Origin: Streptomyces griseoaurantiacus
GTDB taxonomy: Bacteria; Actinomycetota; Actinomycetes; Streptomycetales; Streptomycetaceae
NCBI GenBank assembly: GCA_014656015.1
Contig: BNBP01000059.1
Location: 1-44,257 of the forward strand
DNA length: 44,257 nt
Direction: 5' to 3'
In this document: piece after piece, positions 32,949 to 41,370 of the stretch
Numbering within the stretch: position 1 is the first letter of the stretch
How the letters are laid out: each line of letters starts with the position of its first letter
Notes under the pieces: model-generated
Told to the model about the DNA's origin: nothing
Seen by the model: only the letters and a program-made list of their open reading frames with translations
Database searches by the model: none
Program-made: the position numbers and the translations under genes

Positions 32949-33737
32949 TCAGCGCGGGGGACGAGGGCTCATGGGCGGCAGGTGGTGGGGGGTGCGGGTC
33001 ACCGTCCGGCCCGCCGCCCGCGCCGTCCGGGCGAAGAGCATCGCGTCCAGGACGGCCGCGCCCCGCGGGTCGTTGTTGAAGTAGGCGTACACGTCCGACT
33101 CGTCCGGCCACGCCTCGCCGACGCGCCCCACCCAGCTCGACAGGGACTGCCGGCCGTAGTGCGGGCTGCGGCGGGCCCGGCCGGAGTGGAAGCGGACGTA
33201 TCCCCAGTCGGCCGTGCGCCACAGCGGGGTGACCGGGCGGGAGAGGACGTCCGCCCAGCACAGGGCGGCGGCCCGCGCGGTGAGGACGTCCCGGACCGCC
33301 GGGGTCCACCAGGACTCGTGGCGCGGTTCGACGGCCACACGGGTGCCGGCCGGGAAGCGGGCCAGGCAGTCGTCGAGGAGGCCGGTGTCGGCGCGGAGGG
33401 TGGGCGGGAGCTGGAGCAGTACGGGACCCAGGCGGTCGCCCAGGCCCTCGGCGTGGGTCATCAGGCGCCGTACGGGTTCCTCGGGATCGCGGAGGCGTTT
33501 GACGTGGGTGAGGAACCGGCTCGCCTTGACGGCGACGACGAAGTCGGACGGGGTGCGCTCGCGCCAGCGTGCGAAGGTCTCGCGGCTGGGGAGACGGTAG
33601 AAGGCGTTGTTGATCTCCACGGTGGCGAAGCGGCCGGCGTACTCCTCCAGCCAGCGGCCGGTGGGCAGGCCCGGGGGGTAGAGGACGTCGCGCCAGTCCT
33701 TGTACTGCCAGCCGGAGGTGCCGACGAAGAGGGGCAT
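32949..33737 (-). CDS. DUF72 (YecE-like) TIM-barrel protein
   Basis: A 262-residue protein of the DUF72/YecE family, function not established. The family signs are GTSGWQYKDWRDVLYPPG at the N-terminus (cited as GTSGWQYKDW), FATVEINNAFYRLPS, FVVAVKASRFLTH, LLQLPP and VYAYFNNDP near the end. The last motif, with adjacent Asn residues, is the most conserved in the family. ATG 33737 is the only sensible start. It is convergent with the GntR gene (26 bases between stops) and lies downstream of the AAA ATPase gene's stop on the same strand. Confidence 0.9.
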   Translation of the reverse strand: MPLFVGTSGWQYKDWRDVLYPPGLPTGRWLEEYAGRFATVEINNAFYRLPSRETFARWRERTPSDFVVAVKASRFLTHVKRLRDPEEPVRRLMTHAEGLGDRLGPVLLQLPPTLRADTGLLDDCLARFPAGTRVAVEPRHESWWTPAVRDVLTARAAALCWADVLSRPVTPLWRTADWGYVRFHSGRARRSPHYGRQSLSSWVGRVGEAWPDESDVYAYFNNDPRGAAVLDAMLFARTARAAGRTVTRTPHHLPPMSPRPPR

Positions 33738-33892
33738 ACGGGTATGTAAGCACCCGGGGTCGTGCGGGGGCCGGTTTTCTTCCCCGCGGTTCCCGCCCCC
33801 CGGCCGTTCCCGTCAGCCCCGGCCCTCCCCTCCCCGGGCGCTTCCGTCGGCCCGGCCGTTCCCGCCCCCCGACCGTCCCGGCCCCCGGCCCC

Positions 33893-35050
33893 TCACAGGT
33901 ACAGGCCCGACTCCGCGTCCCGCTGGTCCGGCACCGAGGTCGGGCTGGTGCCGCGGCGCAGGGCGTAGAGCTCGGCCAGGGTGGCGCCCTCGCGGGAGAC
34001 GGACTCCTCGCGGCCGGGGAACTCGCTGCCGAGCCAGCCGAGCGCCTCGGGGCGGGTCAGCGGGCCCACCTCGATCCGCGCCAGGCACCGTCCGGGGCGC
34101 ACGACGGCCGGGTGGAGGCGTTCGAGGTCCTCGTTGGTCGTCACGCCCACCAGGACGTTGCGGCCCTGGCCGAGCAGTCCGTCCGTGAGGTTGAGCAGCC
34201 GGGACAGCGCCTGGCCCGCCATGGTCCGGGCCTCGCCGCGGATCAGCTCGTCGCAGTCCTCCAGGAGCAGCAGCCGCCAGCGTCCCTTGCCGCCCGCGTC
34301 CTCCTCGCCGATCGCGATGTCCATGAGGTAGCCGACGTCCCCGAACAGCCGCTCGGGGTCGAGGACGCAGTCCACCTGGCACCAGTCCCGCCAGGAGCGG
34401 GCCAGGGTGCGCAGCGCGGAGGTCTTGCCCGTGCCCGGCGGGCCGTGCAGCAGGAGCAGCCGGCCCGCGATGTCCTCGGGGGTCGTCTTCATCAGCCGGT
34501 CCATGGCCTCCGCCACCGGTGCCGTGTAGTTGCCCCGCACCTCCTCCCACGTGCCCGCCGAGATCCGGCGTGTGGTGCGGTGCGGGCCGCGCCGCGGGGA
34601 CACGTACCAGAACCCCATCGTCACGTTCTCCGGCTGGGGCTCGGGCTCGTCGACGGCGCCGTCCGTGGCCTGGGCCAGCACCTTTTCCGCGAGTTCGGCG
34701 GTGATCGCGGTGACCGTGACGTCGGCGCCCCGGTTCCAGCGGGAGATCAGCAGCGTCCAGCCCTCGCCCTCGGCGAGGATCGCGCTGCGGTCGTCGTCCC
34801 GGGCCGTGCGCAGGACGCGGGCGCCCGGGGGGAGCAGGGTGGCGCCCGTGCGCACCCGGTCGATGGTGGCCGCGTGGGAGCAGGGCTGCTCGCCCGTCGC
34901 GAAACGGCCGAGGAACAGCGCGTCGACGACGTCGGACGGGGAGTCGGAGTCGTCGACGTTGAGCCGGACCGGCAGGATGCCGTACGGGTCGTCGTACGGC
35001 TGTCCCGGTTGCGGCTGCGGCTGCGGCTTGTCGGGCGGGTTCGCGGACAT
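33893..35050 (-). CDS. AAA-family ATPase with N-terminal DUF5925-like domain
   Basis: A 385-residue ATPase with a single AAA module in its C-terminal half. Walker A is GPPGTGKTS (about 200), Walker B LLLLEDCDEL (about 255), sensor 1 VGVTTNED, and the arginine finger region RPGRCLARI. The N-terminal ~170 residues, with Gln/Pro repeats at the very start and TLLISRWNRGADVTV, look like the DUF5925 domain of actinobacterial ATPases. ATG 35050 (MSANPPDKPQ) is chosen since residues upstream are not protein-like; its ribosome site is weak. The substrate, perhaps a protein complex to remodel, is unknown. Confidence 0.88.
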   Translation of the reverse strand: MSANPPDKPQPQPQPGQPYDDPYGILPVRLNVDDSDSPSDVVDALFLGRFATGEQPCSHAATIDRVRTGATLLPPGARVLRTARDDDRSAILAEGEGWTLLISRWNRGADVTVTAITAELAEKVLAQATDGAVDEPEPQPENVTMGFWYVSPRRGPHRTTRRISAGTWEEVRGNYTAPVAEAMDRLMKTTPEDIAGRLLLLHGPPGTGKTSALRTLARSWRDWCQVDCVLDPERLFGDVGYLMDIAIGEEDAGGKGRWRLLLLEDCDELIRGEARTMAGQALSRLLNLTDGLLGQGRNVLVGVTTNEDLERLHPAVVRPGRCLARIEVGPLTRPEALGWLGSEFPGREESVSREGATLAELYALRRGTSPTSVPDQRDAESGLYL

Positions 35051-35266
35051 GTCGCCATGATCCGTCAGGAAGCCCGCCCGCGCACCGGATTTCCCGCGCC
35101 CGGCCCGTCGGGCTCCGCCGGGCCGCGCCCCGGCCCTCCGCACACGTGTCAACCCGGGGCCCGGGAGCCGTTCACCGGTACAGGTGAGGCCTCCCACGGG
35201 TCGCTCGAGGGTGCCTTCGTGCAGGTGGCCTTCGGTCGTACGGGGTTTGAACACTCGTCAACAATT

Positions 35267-35300
35267 TTGGCATGAGCACTTCCAGTCAACACGCGTAGCT
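35267..35300 (+). promoter_or_regulatory. Possible promoter of the secreted esterase
   Basis: TTGGCATGAGCAC (35267-35279) and GTCAACACGCGTAGCT (35285-35300) form a motif that, from memory, resembles text before other Streptomyces secreted-enzyme genes. The start codon lies 43 bases downstream. Rest of 35051-35342: nothing else recognised. Confidence 0.35.
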
Positions 35301-35342
35301 GGTACCACGGTTGTCGCAGAGATCCTGCTAAAGGGAGGTTCC

Positions 35343-36149
35343 ATGAGACGTTCCCGAATCGCGGCATACGTGACCTCGCTCCTCCTCGCCGTCGGCCTCA
35401 CCCTCACCGGGGCGGCCACGGCACAGGCGTCCTCGGTCGCGGCCGGCACCGACTACGTGGCCCTCGGCGACTCCTACTCCTCAGGCGTCGGCTCGGGCAG
35501 CTATCTGAGCTCCGGCGGCGACTGCAAGCGCAGCACCAAGTCCTACCCGTACCTGTGGCAGGCCGCCCACTCGGTCTCCTCGTTCAGCTTCCTCGCCTGC
35601 TCCGGCGCCACCACCAGCGACGTCATGTCGGGTCAGCTCTCCACCCTCACCTCGGCCACCGACCTCGTCTCGATCAGCGTCGGCGGCAACGACGCCGGCT
35701 TCGCCGACGTCATGACGACCTGTGTGCTCCAGTCCGACGCCACCTGTCTGGCCCGCATCGACACCGCCAGGGCGTTCGTCGACTCCACGCTCCCGGGCCG
35801 CCTCGACACCGTCTACTCCGCCATCCGTGCCAAGGCCCCCGCCGCCCGCGTGGTGGTCCTCGGCTACCCGCGCTTCTACCGGCTCGGCACCACCTGCCTC
35901 GGCCTCTCCGCGACCAAGCGCGCCGCCATCAACGACGCCGCCGACCGGCTGGACGCCGCCCTCGCCAAGCGCGCGGCCGACCACGGCTTCGCCTTCGGCG
36001 ACGTCCGCACCACCTTCACCGGTCACGAACTGTGCTCGGGATCGGCGTGGCTGCACAGCCTCGAACTGCTCGACATCGGCGAGTCGTACCACCCCACCGC
36101 CGCCGGACAGTCCGGCGGTTACCTCCCCCTCCTCAACAGCCTGGCCTGA
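35343..36149 (+). CDS. Secreted SGNH/GDSL esterase-lipase
   Basis: An extracellular ester hydrolase of the SGNH type. The 268-residue product has a signal peptide (1 to about 29, ending AQA). The blocks are GDSYSSG (nucleophile S44), the glycine of block II, GGND (N116) and ESYHPTAAGQ (H250). Six or more Cys fit the disulfide-stabilised Streptomyces lipases, of which the S. rimosus enzyme and, from memory, SCO1725 are examples. A strong ribosome site AAAGGGAGG precedes ATG 35343. The gene stands alone and ends at a bidirectional hairpin shared with the kinase gene. Confidence 0.93.
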   Translation: MRRSRIAAYVTSLLLAVGLTLTGAATAQASSVAAGTDYVALGDSYSSGVGSGSYLSSGGDCKRSTKSYPYLWQAAHSVSSFSFLACSGATTSDVMSGQLSTLTSATDLVSISVGGNDAGFADVMTTCVLQSDATCLARIDTARAFVDSTLPGRLDTVYSAIRAKAPAARVVVLGYPRFYRLGTTCLGLSATKRAAINDAADRLDAALAKRAADHGFAFGDVRTTFTGHELCSGSAWLHSLELLDIGESYHPTAAGQSGGYLPLLNSLA

Positions 36150-36171
36150 CCGGCCCGTTCCGCCGCACCGG

Positions 36172-36200
36172 GGCCCGTCCGCGATCCACGCGGGCGGGCC
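36172..36200. terminator. Bidirectional 12-bp hairpin
   Basis: GGCCCGTCCGCG (36172-36183) pairs with CGCGGGCGGGCC (36189-36200), one G-T wobble, loop 5 bases. It lies between the stops of the convergent esterase and kinase genes. Confidence 0.75.
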
Positions 36201-36206
36201 TCAGCC

Positions 36207-37796
36207 CTACGAGGAGGTCGGCGTGGCCTCCGGCGCCGAAGTGGAGGGGGTGGCACTCGTGCACGTCACGGACAGGGGGAGGGAATTGGACGTGGTGTGC
36301 ACGGGGGAGCGGACCTCGGCCCAGACCCGGTTCCCGGAACCCGTGGGGCGGACGGCGAGGGAGTCCGCCACCCGCACGCTCCGCGCGCCGAGGGCCACCG
36401 ACCTCGTCCGCCAGTCCGAGACCGGGCCGCCCCGGCTGTTCCAGCGGTACTCCACCGTCGCGGGCGCCCGGCCCACGGTGATGTCCACCCGGAGGTCGAG
36501 GGTGTGGCGGCCCTCCTCGCAGGCCCCGGAATAGGGATGACCGCCGCTGATCGTCACCTTCACCGACTGCGCCGGGGCAGCCGAGGAGGTGCTCCGGCGG
36601 TGGCTCGGGGCGGCTCCGTCCCCGCTTTCGGCGGTGCTCTCCCGCGCGGTGCTCCCGCCCCCGGTCTCCGCCCGGCGCGTCGCACCACTCCCCTTCGCGT
36701 CCGGATCGTCGCCGTCCCGGTGGAGCAGGCCGTACGTCAGCCCCGCGAGTGCCAGGACCAGCACGACGATCCCGGTGACGAGGACGAGGACCGTACGGCG
36801 CTCGCGCCGAGGAGGCGGGGTCGGCGAGGGCGAGGCGGGCGACGGCGACGGGGAGGGCGCCGCCGCCGTCGGAGCGGTGCCCTCGTACCCGGCCGTGGGC
36901 GGCGGGCCGAAGCCCGGGACGGCGGCGAGCGTGAGGGAGTGCGCCGGTCCGCCCGCGTCCGGGGGGTCGCCCGAGCCGATCGCCCGCAGATCCCCCTCGA
37001 CCCGCTCGGCGGGAGGCCGCCCGGCCGGGTCCTTGCGGAGCAGTCCCTCGATCACCGGCGCCAGCGGACCCGCCCGGCGCGGCGGCGGCAGCGCCTCGTC
37101 GACGACCGCCCGCAGCGTGCTCAGCGGAGTGTCCTGCCGGAACGGGCTCGCCCCCTCCACCGCCGCGTACAGCAGCACACCGAGGGACCACAGGTCCGAC
37201 TCCGGCCCGGGGTCCCGGCCCAGCGCGCGCTCGGGCGCGAGGAACTCGGGGGAGCCGATCACCTCGCCGGTCATGGTCAGCGCGGAACTGCCCTCGACGC
37301 GGGCGATCCCGAAGTCCGTGAGGACCACCCGGCCGTCGTTCGCCATGAGCACGTTGCCCGGCTTGACGTCCCGGTGCAGCACCCCTGCCGCGTGCGCCGC
37401 CCGCAGCGCGGACAGCACCTCCGCGCCGATCGCCGCCGCCCGGCGGGGCGGCAGCGGGCCCTCGGCGTCCAGCAGATCGGCGAGGGTGAGACCGCGGACC
37501 AGCTCCATCACGATCCACGGCCGACCGTCCTCCGCGGCCACGTCGTACACCGTCACCACATTGGGGTGCGCGACCCGGGCCGCCGCCCACGCCTCCCGCT
37601 CCAGCCGGGCGTACATCCGCTCCCGCTCCGGCGCCGTCAGCCAGTCGGGGGCGCGCACCTCCTTGACCGCGACCTCCCGCCGCAGCACCTCGTCGCGGGC
37701 CCGCCACACCGTCCCCATGCCGCCCTCGCCGAGCGGGGACAGCAGCCGGTAGCGTCCCGCGACCACACGCTCACGACCCGGTTCTCCGTCGGACAC
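36207..37796 (-). CDS. Membrane Ser/Thr protein kinase (PknB-like) with extracellular domain
   Basis: A receptor-like protein kinase. The 529-residue product has an N-terminal kinase domain: glycine loop GEGGMG (23-28), K45 (VAVKEV), HRDVKPGN (141-148, catalytic D143), DFG (161-163) and APE (187-189), with activation-loop Thr at about 174-176. A Pro/Ser-rich juxtamembrane stretch leads to one helix (about 335-357). The ~170-residue outer part is not PASTA; it has two Cys and a beta-rich stretch (VEYRWNSRGGPVSDWR) that may sense a ligand. GTG 37796 follows a GGGGGG site. The next gene upstream on this strand is about 50 bases away and starts the DUF4331 unit's end, so read-through is possible. 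Confidence 0.92.
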   Translation of the reverse strand: MSDGEPGRERVVAGRYRLLSPLGEGGMGTVWRARDEVLRREVAVKEVRAPDWLTAPERERMYARLEREAWAAARVAHPNVVTVYDVAAEDGRPWIVMELVRGLTLADLLDAEGPLPPRRAAAIGAEVLSALRAAHAAGVLHRDVKPGNVLMANDGRVVLTDFGIARVEGSSALTMTGEVIGSPEFLAPERALGRDPGPESDLWSLGVLLYAAVEGASPFRQDTPLSTLRAVVDEALPPPRRAGPLAPVIEGLLRKDPAGRPPAERVEGDLRAIGSGDPPDAGGPAHSLTLAAVPGFGPPPTAGYEGTAPTAAAPSPSPSPASPSPTPPPRRERRTVLVLVTGIVVLVLALAGLTYGLLHRDGDDPDAKGSGATRRAETGGGSTARESTAESGDGAAPSHRRSTSSAAPAQSVKVTISGGHPYSGACEEGRHTLDLRVDITVGRAPATVEYRWNSRGGPVSDWRTRSVALGARSVRVADSLAVRPTGSGNRVWAEVRSPVHTTSNSLPLSVTCTSATPSTSAPEATPTSS

Positions 37797-37849
37797 GTGC
37801 GTCCCCCCGTCGTGTCGAGCTGCCGCCTGCCACGCCTGTTCAAAGTAGC

Positions 37850-39424
37850 TCAGCCGAGGGCGGTTGCCGCCCCCCTGAGCACCAGTCCGGCGCCGAGCAC
37901 GAGCACGACGCACGCCGAGCCGAGCGGTGCCGCCCGCCGCACCAGCGCCGCCGTCGCGCCCCCGGCCCAGCGGGGACGGCGTGCGAGCAGCCGGTTCATC
38001 CCGCCGCCGAGCCGGACGACGGCGAAGCCGGCCGCGGTCAGCGTGAGGGCGAGCCCGAGGCCGTAGGCCACGACGAGCAGCAGCCCGAACCAGGCCTGCC
38101 CCAGCGCGGCGGCGCCGACCAGCACGACGACGGCGGACGGCGAGGGCACGAGGCCCCCGGCGAAGCCGAGGAGGAGGGTGCCGCGGAGGGTGGGGGCGGT
38201 GGAATGCGTGTGCGGGCGTCCGTGACCGTGCGTGTGGGTGTGCCCGTGGTCGTGGTCGTGCCCATGTTCGTGGGCGTGGGCGTGGTCGTGGTCGTGGGGG
38301 TGCTCGTGCGCGGGCTCTGAGGCCGGCTCGTGAGCGTGCTCGTGCGTGTGGTCGTGTCCATGGCCGTGCCCCCGTCCGTGGCGGTCGCGCCAGGCACGGC
38401 GGACGAGGGTGACGCCCGCCGCGGTGACGAACGCGCCGCTCGCCAGGCCCAGCCAGGTGATCACCGAGGGCGCGGCCGCCGAACCGGCCGTGACCAGCAG
38501 GCCGAGGGCCACCACGCCGAGGGTGTGGGTGACGGTCACCGACGCGGCGAGCGGCAGCACGTCCCGCGGCCGGGCCCGGCCGCCGCGGGCCGCGGCCGTC
38601 GCGGCCATCAGGGTCTTGCCGTGGCCGGGCGCGAGCGCGTGCATCGCGCCCAGGCCGACCGCGAGCAGCACGGCGAGCGCGGCGAAACCGAGCGTGAGGT
38701 CGTGCCGGGCCACCAGGCCGTCCAGCGCACGGGTCCAGCGGTCGGCGCCGCGCGGCAGCACCGAGGCGGCCGGGGCGTCGCCCTGCCGTTCCCGGTCCAG
38801 CGCCGGGCCGCCCGGCCGGACCTCGAAGGAGGCGCGCGCGGTGTGCGCGGGGGAGGACAGCAACTCCTTGGGATAATCGGTCAGTTCATGGGACACCGAG
38901 GTCCCGGGCACATCGGATCCGGTCAGTGTCGTACGGTCGCCGCGCGCGGTGATCTCCCGCCAGCCGGGCCCGGAGGCCGGGCCGCCCGCGCCGCGGAACA
39001 CCACCCGGACGGTGCCGGTCTCGGGCAGCGGGGCGGTCAGCCGGCACTCCAGGCGCAGGGTGTCCAGACCCGCCTGCCCGGGGCGCCGGTGCGCGGTGCT
39101 CGCGGCGACGCCGAGCCGGGCGGCCCGCCCCGCCACGGTCACCCCGCTGCCGCGCGCGGCCTCCACGCACCGCTGCCGGGCCCAGCCGGTGAGGCCGCCC
39201 GCCCGCTCGATGCCCGGGCCCGCCTGGGTGGCGGGGATCTCCGCGAGGTCCTCCACGTGGTCGACCCGCAGTTCCCCCGGCGCGGCGACCAGACCGTCGT
39301 ACCGGTTGACGGTGAAGTTGCCGAGCGGATGCGCGCCCGCCTGCGCCGCCGGGAGCAGGACCAGCGCCGCCACGGCGGTGGCCAGCCCCGCGCCGAGGGC
39401 GAACCGGCGCCCGCGGGGCCTCAT
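37850..39424 (-). CDS. Nickel/cobalt transporter (RcnA/HoxN-like) with His-rich loop
   Basis: A 524-residue membrane protein. It has a signal-like N-terminus ending before HPLGNFTVNRYDGL, a ~190-residue extracytoplasmic domain, and a six-helix transporter core starting near 243. The signature HALAPGHGKT (262-271) matches the nickel/cobalt family, and PSPSAVVVLVGA (428-439) the second conserved block. Between helices lies an extreme His/Asp/Gly loop (about 353-407; over 25 His), a likely metal-binding region. The ATG overlaps the TPR gene's stop (ATGA), so it is translationally coupled to it. Whether it imports or exports, and which metal, is not decided by sequence. Confidence 0.9.
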   Translation of the reverse strand: MRPRGRRFALGAGLATAVAALVLLPAAQAGAHPLGNFTVNRYDGLVAAPGELRVDHVEDLAEIPATQAGPGIERAGGLTGWARQRCVEAARGSGVTVAGRAARLGVAASTAHRRPGQAGLDTLRLECRLTAPLPETGTVRVVFRGAGGPASGPGWREITARGDRTTLTGSDVPGTSVSHELTDYPKELLSSPAHTARASFEVRPGGPALDRERQGDAPAASVLPRGADRWTRALDGLVARHDLTLGFAALAVLLAVGLGAMHALAPGHGKTLMAATAAARGGRARPRDVLPLAASVTVTHTLGVVALGLLVTAGSAAAPSVITWLGLASGAFVTAAGVTLVRRAWRDRHGRGHGHGHDHTHEHAHEPASEPAHEHPHDHDHAHAHEHGHDHDHGHTHTHGHGRPHTHSTAPTLRGTLLLGFAGGLVPSPSAVVVLVGAAALGQAWFGLLLVVAYGLGLALTLTAAGFAVVRLGGGMNRLLARRPRWAGGATAALVRRAAPLGSACVVLVLGAGLVLRGAATALG

Positions 39425-41337
39425 TCCGTGCCTCCCAGGGAGGCGAGGGCCGCGTGCGCCGCGCGGGCGCCCAGCGGCGCGAAGCCCGGGTTGAGGCCGA
39501 GGGCCGCGGTGAGGGAGGCGCGGGCCCGGTCCGGCCGACCGGCGGCCCGCTCGATCATGCCGCGGTGGTACCGGAAGGAGGCACTGCGGTAGCCGGTGGC
39601 GGTGGCCCGCCGCGCGTACGGGAGGGCCTCCTCGTCCCGGCCGTTGACGTGCAGCGCCCAGGCGAGCGCGTCCGCGGTGTGCACCGTGTGGCGGCGCTTC
39701 CACTCGGCGCGCGCCGCCTTCAGCGCGGCCCCGCGCTCGCCGTGGTCGGCGGCGGCGAGGGCGGTGTCGAGGTCGGCGTCCACCCCGTTGGCGCGGGCGA
39801 GCGAGACCCAGGCGTGCACCAGGGCGTACTGGTCCCGGGCCCTGGCCGTGTCGCCCTTCCCGCCCCGCTCCTCGTACAGCTCGCCCAGCTCCACGAGCGG
39901 CTGGGGGAGCGGGGCGCGGGCGACGACCCGTTCCATGCCGGTGATCGCCGCCGCGCGGTCGCCGAGCGCGGCCTGGGTGCGGGCCCGGCCCTCGAGCGCC
40001 GGGAGGTAGGTGTCGTCGGCGGCGAGCGCCCGGGCGTAGTGACGCAGGGCGGTCCTGTACTGCCCCTGGTTCCAGGCGAGTTGCCCGAGGGCGGTGGCCA
40101 CGTAGGCGACGTCGCCGCGGGTGGCGGCGGTGCCGAGCGCGCGGGTGAGCACCTCGCGGGCGGTGGCGGTGTCGCCGCGCAGTTCACGGACGTAGGCGTA
40201 GCGGGTGAAGACCGGTACGCCCGGGCGCCGGGAGTCGGCCAGGTCGGCGGCCTTCGAGGCCTCCTCGTAGCGGCCCAACTCGACGAGGGCGTCGATGCGG
40301 GAGCACAGCGCGCGTTCGTTGTACGGATTACGGGAGAGGGCCTCGTCGGCGTACTTCAGCGCGCCGCGGAAGTCGTGCCGTGCGGCGGCCAGGGCGGCGC
40401 GGCCGGCCAGGGCGGGGTCGTGGTGGGGGCGCAGTTCCAGGGCGCGGTCGAGGGCCTTGTCGGCCTGCGGATAGCGGGAGGGGTCGCCCTCGGTCCGGGC
40501 CTGTTCGACGTAGGCGAGAGCGAGCGTGGACCAGGCCTCGGCGTCACGGGGCTGGGCGCGCAGGTGGGCCTGGAGGCCGCGGATGCTCGCGGCCAGGTCG
40601 TCGCCGCTCAGGAGCCGCGGGGAGGTGACGGGCAGGGACGCCGGGGCGGGCGTGGCCTGCCGGGCCGCGCCCGTGGCCAGCGCTCCCGTGGTGAGGGCGA
40701 CGGCCAGGGCGCCGGCGGAGAGCACGAGGTGCAGACGGGAGGGCGTCCGCACGGAGGCACCCCCGCCGGCCGACACCCCGGGAACCGGGGCCACCGGGGT
40801 GCCGGCCACCGGGGCCTCGCCTTCCCGGGGCCCGGCCACCGGAGCCTCGCCTTCCTGGGGCCCGGGGGCCGGGTCCTCGGCCATCGGAGGTGCCGGGACC
40901 GGGGCTTCGATCACCGGGGTGTAGGGACCCTGGTCCTCGGCCTCCCGCGTTCGGGGGGCCGGGGCCTCGCCTTCCCGGGGCCCGGCCACCGGGTCCTCGG
41001 CCATCGGAGGTCCCGGGACCGAGGCTTCGATCACCGGGGCCTTACCCTCCCGGGGCCCGGGACCCGGATCCCCGGCCACCGGAGTTCCCGATGCCGGGTT
41101 CCCGGGCGCCGCCGTCTCGAGGGCCGGGGCCCCGGCCTCTCGGGGTTCGGGGACCCGGGTCCCGGCCGCTCGAGCGCCGGGGACCTCGGCCGCCGTGGTC
41201 CCGGGGGCCGGAGTCTCCCTCTCCGGAGTGCCGGGCACCGGAGCCTCGGCCTGCGGGGCCTGCGGGGCCTGCGGGGCCTGCGGGGCCTGCGGCGACGAAC
41301 CCTCGGGTGTCGGGGTGTCGGGGGTGTGCGGGGGCAT
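39421..41337 (-). CDS. Membrane-anchored TPR protein with Pro-rich repeats
   Basis: A 638-residue protein, middle gene of the DUF4331 unit. Residues 1 to about 200 are Pro/Glu/Ala/Gly-rich, with PQA repeated four times and a 40-residue tandem unit containing PPMAEDP (exact 120-bp DNA period). One hydrophobic helix follows (about 200-220), then roughly 400 residues of tetratricopeptide repeats (for example AWSTLALAYVEQARTEGD, PYNERALCSRIDALVELGRY, cited here as AWSTLALAYVEQAR and ALCSRIDALVELGRY). TPRs bind partner proteins, so it probably scaffolds the DUF4331 protein and the transporter. No ribosome-site doubt: GGAGGAAG precedes ATG 41337. The transporter ATG overlaps its stop. Confidence 0.9.
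   Translation of the reverse strand: MPPHTPDTPTPEGSSPQAPQAPQAPQAPQAEAPVPGTPERETPAPGTTAAEVPGARAAGTRVPEPREAGAPALETAAPGNPASGTPVAGDPGPGPREGKAPVIEASVPGPPMAEDPVAGPREGEAPAPRTREAEDQGPYTPVIEAPVPAPPMAEDPAPGPQEGEAPVAGPREGEAPVAGTPVAPVPGVSAGGGASVRTPSRLHLVLSAGALAVALTTGALATGAARQATPAPASLPVTSPRLLSGDDLAASIRGLQAHLRAQPRDAEAWSTLALAYVEQARTEGDPSRYPQADKALDRALELRPHHDPALAGRAALAAARHDFRGALKYADEALSRNPYNERALCSRIDALVELGRYEEASKAADLADSRRPGVPVFTRYAYVRELRGDTATAREVLTRALGTAATRGDVAYVATALGQLAWNQGQYRTALRHYARALAADDTYLPALEGRARTQAALGDRAAAITGMERVVARAPLPQPLVELGELYEERGGKGDTARARDQYALVHAWVSLARANGVDADLDTALAAADHGERGAALKAARAEWKRRHTVHTADALAWALHVNGRDEEALPYARRATATGYRSASFRYHRGMIERAAGRPDRARASLTAALGLNPGFAPLGARAAHAALASLGGTE
40846..41042 (-). repeat. 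120-bp tandem repeat inside the TPR gene
   Basis: The segments around 40881 and 41001 are nearly identical (both read CCATCGGAGG followed by a shared GGGACCG...CGATCACCGGGG stretch) with a period of exactly 120 bp, giving a 40-residue protein repeat in the Pro-rich region. Confidence 0.7.
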
Positions 41338-41370
41338 GGGACTTCCTCCGTTCCGGTGCCCTGGGGGCCG

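Noticed and set aside
38215..38360. Non-coding repeat (GTG/CGTG runs)
   Set aside because: It encodes the His-rich loop of the transporter in a frame with clear domains on both sides.
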